Below the pieces are notes generated by a model. It was not told the DNA's origin. It did no database searches and worked only from the letters and a program-made list of their open reading frames with translations. 9,191 bases of DNA from UBA4644 sp900555855 (GTDB taxonomy: Bacteria > Bacillota > Clostridia > Oscillospirales > Butyricicoccaceae), in NCBI GenBank assembly GCA_052289195.1, contig DAWAJD010000052.1:1-9191 (forward strand), read 5' to 3'. Made by a program: the position numbers and the translations under genes. This document shows, in pieces, positions 6,147-9,191 of this stretch; position 1 is the first letter of the stretch, and every line of letters begins with the position of its first letter.

Positions 6147-7169
6147 TCAGTCCTCCACATTGATCACAGGCATATCCACGCTGGCCTGCATCTTTTCCAT
6201 GAGCCGGTCCTTATCAAAATGGAAGCCGTAAGCCGAGAACGGATTGACGGTGACGGCCACCAGATTGACGCTGTCCATCACCCGCAGGTCGATGCCCCGG
6301 ATGGCCAGCTTTTCATAATTGGCCCGCTTCAGCAGGATCTTGCTGCTGTCGCGCACCAGGAAGGTCAGGCCCTTCAGGGGCGCGTTGGACATGAGCAGCG
6401 GCCGGGCCAGCCCGTCAGACATGGCGCCGCCGAAAAAGATGGCCCGGGTCCCCGCCGCCTCCGGGCGGCGCAGCCCGTCTTCCACGGAAAGGCCCTGGGG
6501 CAGCTGCCATGGGCCGTCCTCCGTGAACAGCACGGTCCCCCGGAAGTCCTCCCCCAGCGCCTCCACGCCGCGCCGGATGGCCGGATCCTCCGTCTCCGGA
6601 AGGGTGAGCACCCGGCAGATATGGGCTGTATCCTCCACCACCGTGTCGATATCCTTATGATAGGAAGCGCCGGTGCAGAGGATGGTGGCGTCGCTGACGC
6701 TGCGGCTGCAGAGGGTCTTGCGGCTGAGGGCGCCGTCGATCATCACCAGATCCGCCCCAAACTGGCGGAACCGCCGGCCCAGCCAGGCCAGCTGCGCCGT
6801 CATGGAGGGGCCCGCCAGCTGGATGCTGCCGTCGCTCCTGGCCCGGAGCATCACCACATCGCCCATGGGTGTGGAGATGCCGGTGGTGTCCAGGATCTCC
6901 CGGGTCACATCGCAGTGCCGGAGGATCAGCTCCGAGGCCGTGGCCACCAGCGTTCCCTCCCGCACATAGATGCCGGGTTTTTTGGTGCCGGTGACCAGAT
7001 CCTTGCTTTCGCCGTCCCGGCCGATGGAGGTAAGGGCGATGGTCTGGCCGCTGCCGCTGACCTCCTGAATGATCTTGTTGAGCACGGTGGTCTTGCCGGC
7101 GTTTTTGCACATGCCGATGATAGACACCGAGCGATAGGGTCTGATCAGCCCGCTGAGGGTGGTTTTCAT
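6147..7169 (-). CDS. kamB: P-loop NTPase, lysine 5,6-aminomutase reactivase subunit
   Basis: A 340-residue cytoplasmic NTPase predicted to work with KamC to keep lysine 5,6-aminomutase active. A P-loop lies at the N-terminus, IIGMCKNAGKTTVLNKI (17-33). Its first glycine is one place off the strict G-x4-GKT spacing. A TSIGRDGE segment (47-54) looks like a nucleotide-sensing switch. Hydrophobic strand GADLVMIDGALSRK (138-151) serves as Walker B, with Asp145. The C-terminal end carries VNPFSAYGFHFDKDRL (308-323), which looks like a family block. No membrane segment or signal peptide is seen. The gene starts 10 bases after hemW ends, with only a weak purine-rich ribosome site, and has no promoter of its own that I can see. 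It therefore probably relies on read-through from lepA-hemW. Family and neighbours support the name; the biochemical role is inferred. Confidence 0.82.
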   Translation of the reverse strand: MKTTLSGLIRPYRSVSIIGMCKNAGKTTVLNKIIQEVSGSGQTIALTSIGRDGESKDLVTGTKKPGIYVREGTLVATASELILRHCDVTREILDTTGISTPMGDVVMLRARSDGSIQLAGPSMTAQLAWLGRRFRQFGADLVMIDGALSRKTLCSRSVSDATILCTGASYHKDIDTVVEDTAHICRVLTLPETEDPAIRRGVEALGEDFRGTVLFTEDGPWQLPQGLSVEDGLRRPEAAGTRAIFFGGAMSDGLARPLLMSNAPLKGLTFLVRDSSKILLKRANYEKLAIRGIDLRVMDSVNLVAVTVNPFSAYGFHFDKDRLMEKMQASVDMPVINVED

Positions 7170-7179
7170 GCCGTTCTTC

Positions 7180-8334
7180 TCACTTTCCGCAGGAGCCGCA
7201 CGCTTCCAGCGCGTCTCCGATGATCACATTGGACACCAGAAACCCTTCCGGCGTCAGATACCAGCGGCCGGCCTCCCGCTTCACATGGCCGCTTTTCACA
7301 TAAGGCTCCAGCCTTTGGGCGAAGGGAGCAAACGCCCGGCGGAACCGGGTCTGAAACGCATCTTCGTCCACGCCGTCCACCGTGCGCAGCGCCAGCATCA
7401 GATATTCCCCCACCCGCAGCTCCGCAGGGCAGGAGATCTCGTCGGCGTCCTCCACGATGGGCCGCTGCCCCTGCATCCCGCCCAGATAGGCCGCGATGTC
7501 CGGGGTGTAATAAAACCGTTTTCCGTTATAAAAGCTGTGGGCCGCGCAGCCGAAGCCCAAGTATTCGCTGAGATCCCAGTATTTGCTGTTGTGCCGGGAG
7601 CGGAAGCCCGGCCTGGCAAAGTTGGAGATCTCATACTGCTGAAAGCCCCGCTCCTCCAGCCGTCTGGTCAGCGCCAGATACATATCCGCCTGCAGATCGT
7701 CGTCCGCCCGGGGCGGATTTTCCAGAAAGAGGGGCGTCCCCTCCTCCAGCTTCAGGGCATAGCAGGAAATGTGCCTGGGCTGCAGGGCGCACAGGGCGTC
7801 CACGCTGCGCAGGCAGCTTTCCAGATCCTGCCCCGGCAGACCGAACATCAGGTCCACCGAGAGGTTCTCCGTGCAGTATTGCCGGATCAGCTCCGCCGCC
7901 CGCTGCGCCGCGGCAAAATCATGGATCCTGCCGATGCGCCGCAGCTGCCCGTCGTCTGCCGACTGGACGCCCATGGAGATCCGGTTGACGCCGGCCTTTT
8001 TCAGCGCCAGGAGCAGCGGCTTGTCCACGCTCTCGGGATTGACCTCCACGGTGATCTCCGCATAATGATCCAGCCGGACCCGCTTTTTCAGCGTTTTCAG
8101 CAGCGCCGCCAGCCGTTTCCCGCCGAAGACCGAGGGCGTGCCGCCGCCGATATAGACGGTATCCACCGGATAATCGCCGCCGGGGAGAAAAAACTCCTCC
8201 AGCTGCCGCGTCAGCGCCGCCAGATAATCGTCCAGCAGCCGCTCGTCCCACCGGGCGGTGGAGCAGAAATCGCAGTAGGCGCATTTGCTCCTGCAAAAGG
8301 GGATGTGGAGATAAACGCCCAGCTTTCCAGCCAT
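7180..8334 (-). CDS. hemW: Radical SAM heme chaperone HemW (coproporphyrinogen oxidase-like)
   Basis: A radical SAM protein of 384 residues, close to the usual 378, of the family once annotated as oxygen-independent coproporphyrinogen III oxidase and now regarded as a heme chaperone. The cluster motif is Cys14-x3-Cys18-x2-Cys21 followed by Phe23, the HemW form; true HemN has CxC at this place. An additional Cys24 follows. GGGTPS (63-68) binds SAM, and YEISNFARPGFRSRHNSKYW (234-253) is diagnostic for HemW. The start at 8334 is chosen because MAGKLGVYLHIPFC matches family N-termini and a GGAAAGGA sits upstream. The reading frame opens further, to 8589, but that part overlaps lepA and is arginine-rich shadow. 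It follows lepA after 31 bases, a conserved Firmicute pairing. The tail ends in CGSCGK, a cysteine pair of unknown meaning. Confidence 0.93.
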   Translation of the reverse strand: MAGKLGVYLHIPFCRSKCAYCDFCSTARWDERLLDDYLAALTRQLEEFFLPGGDYPVDTVYIGGGTPSVFGGKRLAALLKTLKKRVRLDHYAEITVEVNPESVDKPLLLALKKAGVNRISMGVQSADDGQLRRIGRIHDFAAAQRAAELIRQYCTENLSVDLMFGLPGQDLESCLRSVDALCALQPRHISCYALKLEEGTPLFLENPPRADDDLQADMYLALTRRLEERGFQQYEISNFARPGFRSRHNSKYWDLSEYLGFGCAAHSFYNGKRFYYTPDIAAYLGGMQGQRPIVEDADEISCPAELRVGEYLMLALRTVDGVDEDAFQTRFRRAFAPFAQRLEPYVKSGHVKREAGRWYLTPEGFLVSNVIIGDALEACGSCGK

Positions 8335-8365
8335 AATCCGCTTTCCTTTCCGAAGGGCGCGCCGC

Positions 8366-9191
<826 letters not shown>

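Noticed and set aside
4665..7223. An 852-codon open frame on the plus strand opposite kamC and kamB
   Set aside because: It is the antisense shadow of two clear genes. The product is low-complexity, rich in His, Gln, Leu and Gly with no recognisable domain, as expected from GC-biased codons read backwards.

Overview
The window comes from an anaerobic, fairly GC-rich Firmicute. All genes lie on the minus strand, so the biological reading direction is from 9191 to 1. The gene content is lysine fermentation plus a lepA-hemW pair. This, the strong AGGAGG ribosome sites and the base composition best fit a gut Oscillospiraceae-type butyrate producer (Intestinimonas, Flavonifractor or a relative). 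The taxon is inferred, not shown.

In transcription order the layout is: the C-terminal part of lepA (8366-9191, cut by the window edge); hemW (7180-8334); kamB (6147-7169) and kamC (4677-6143), the putative reactivating ATPases of lysine 5,6-aminomutase; then a 351-base gap (4326-4676). After the gap come kal, kce, kdd, kamA and the first 211 codons of kamD, which runs off the left edge. kamE would be expected beyond it. Gaps between genes are 3 to 97 bases, and kamB and kamC are almost fused.

The pathway encoded is the 3-keto-5-aminohexanoate route. KamA makes beta-lysine from lysine. KamD with KamE moves the terminal amino group. Kdd oxidises the product to 5-amino-3-oxohexanoate. Kce splits that with acetyl-CoA into acetoacetate and 3-aminobutyryl-CoA. 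Kal removes ammonia to give crotonyl-CoA, which feeds butyrate formation.

The most informative part is the 351-base gap. It holds a perfect consensus sigma-A promoter (TTGACA, 17 bases, TATAAT) followed by a leader of about 290 bases. The leader folds by eye into a complete lysine riboswitch aptamer (P1 to P5, with a plausible L2-L3 kissing contact). The 3' strand of aptamer helix P1 is also the 5' arm of the only strong intrinsic terminator, so the two structures exclude each other. This predicts an ON switch: lysine stabilises P1, blocks the terminator and turns on the lysine-degrading operon. That is the reverse of the usual lysine-repressed biosynthetic riboswitch. No terminator is seen between kamC and this leader, so the same switch may also gate read-through from the lepA-hemW-kamBC transcript.
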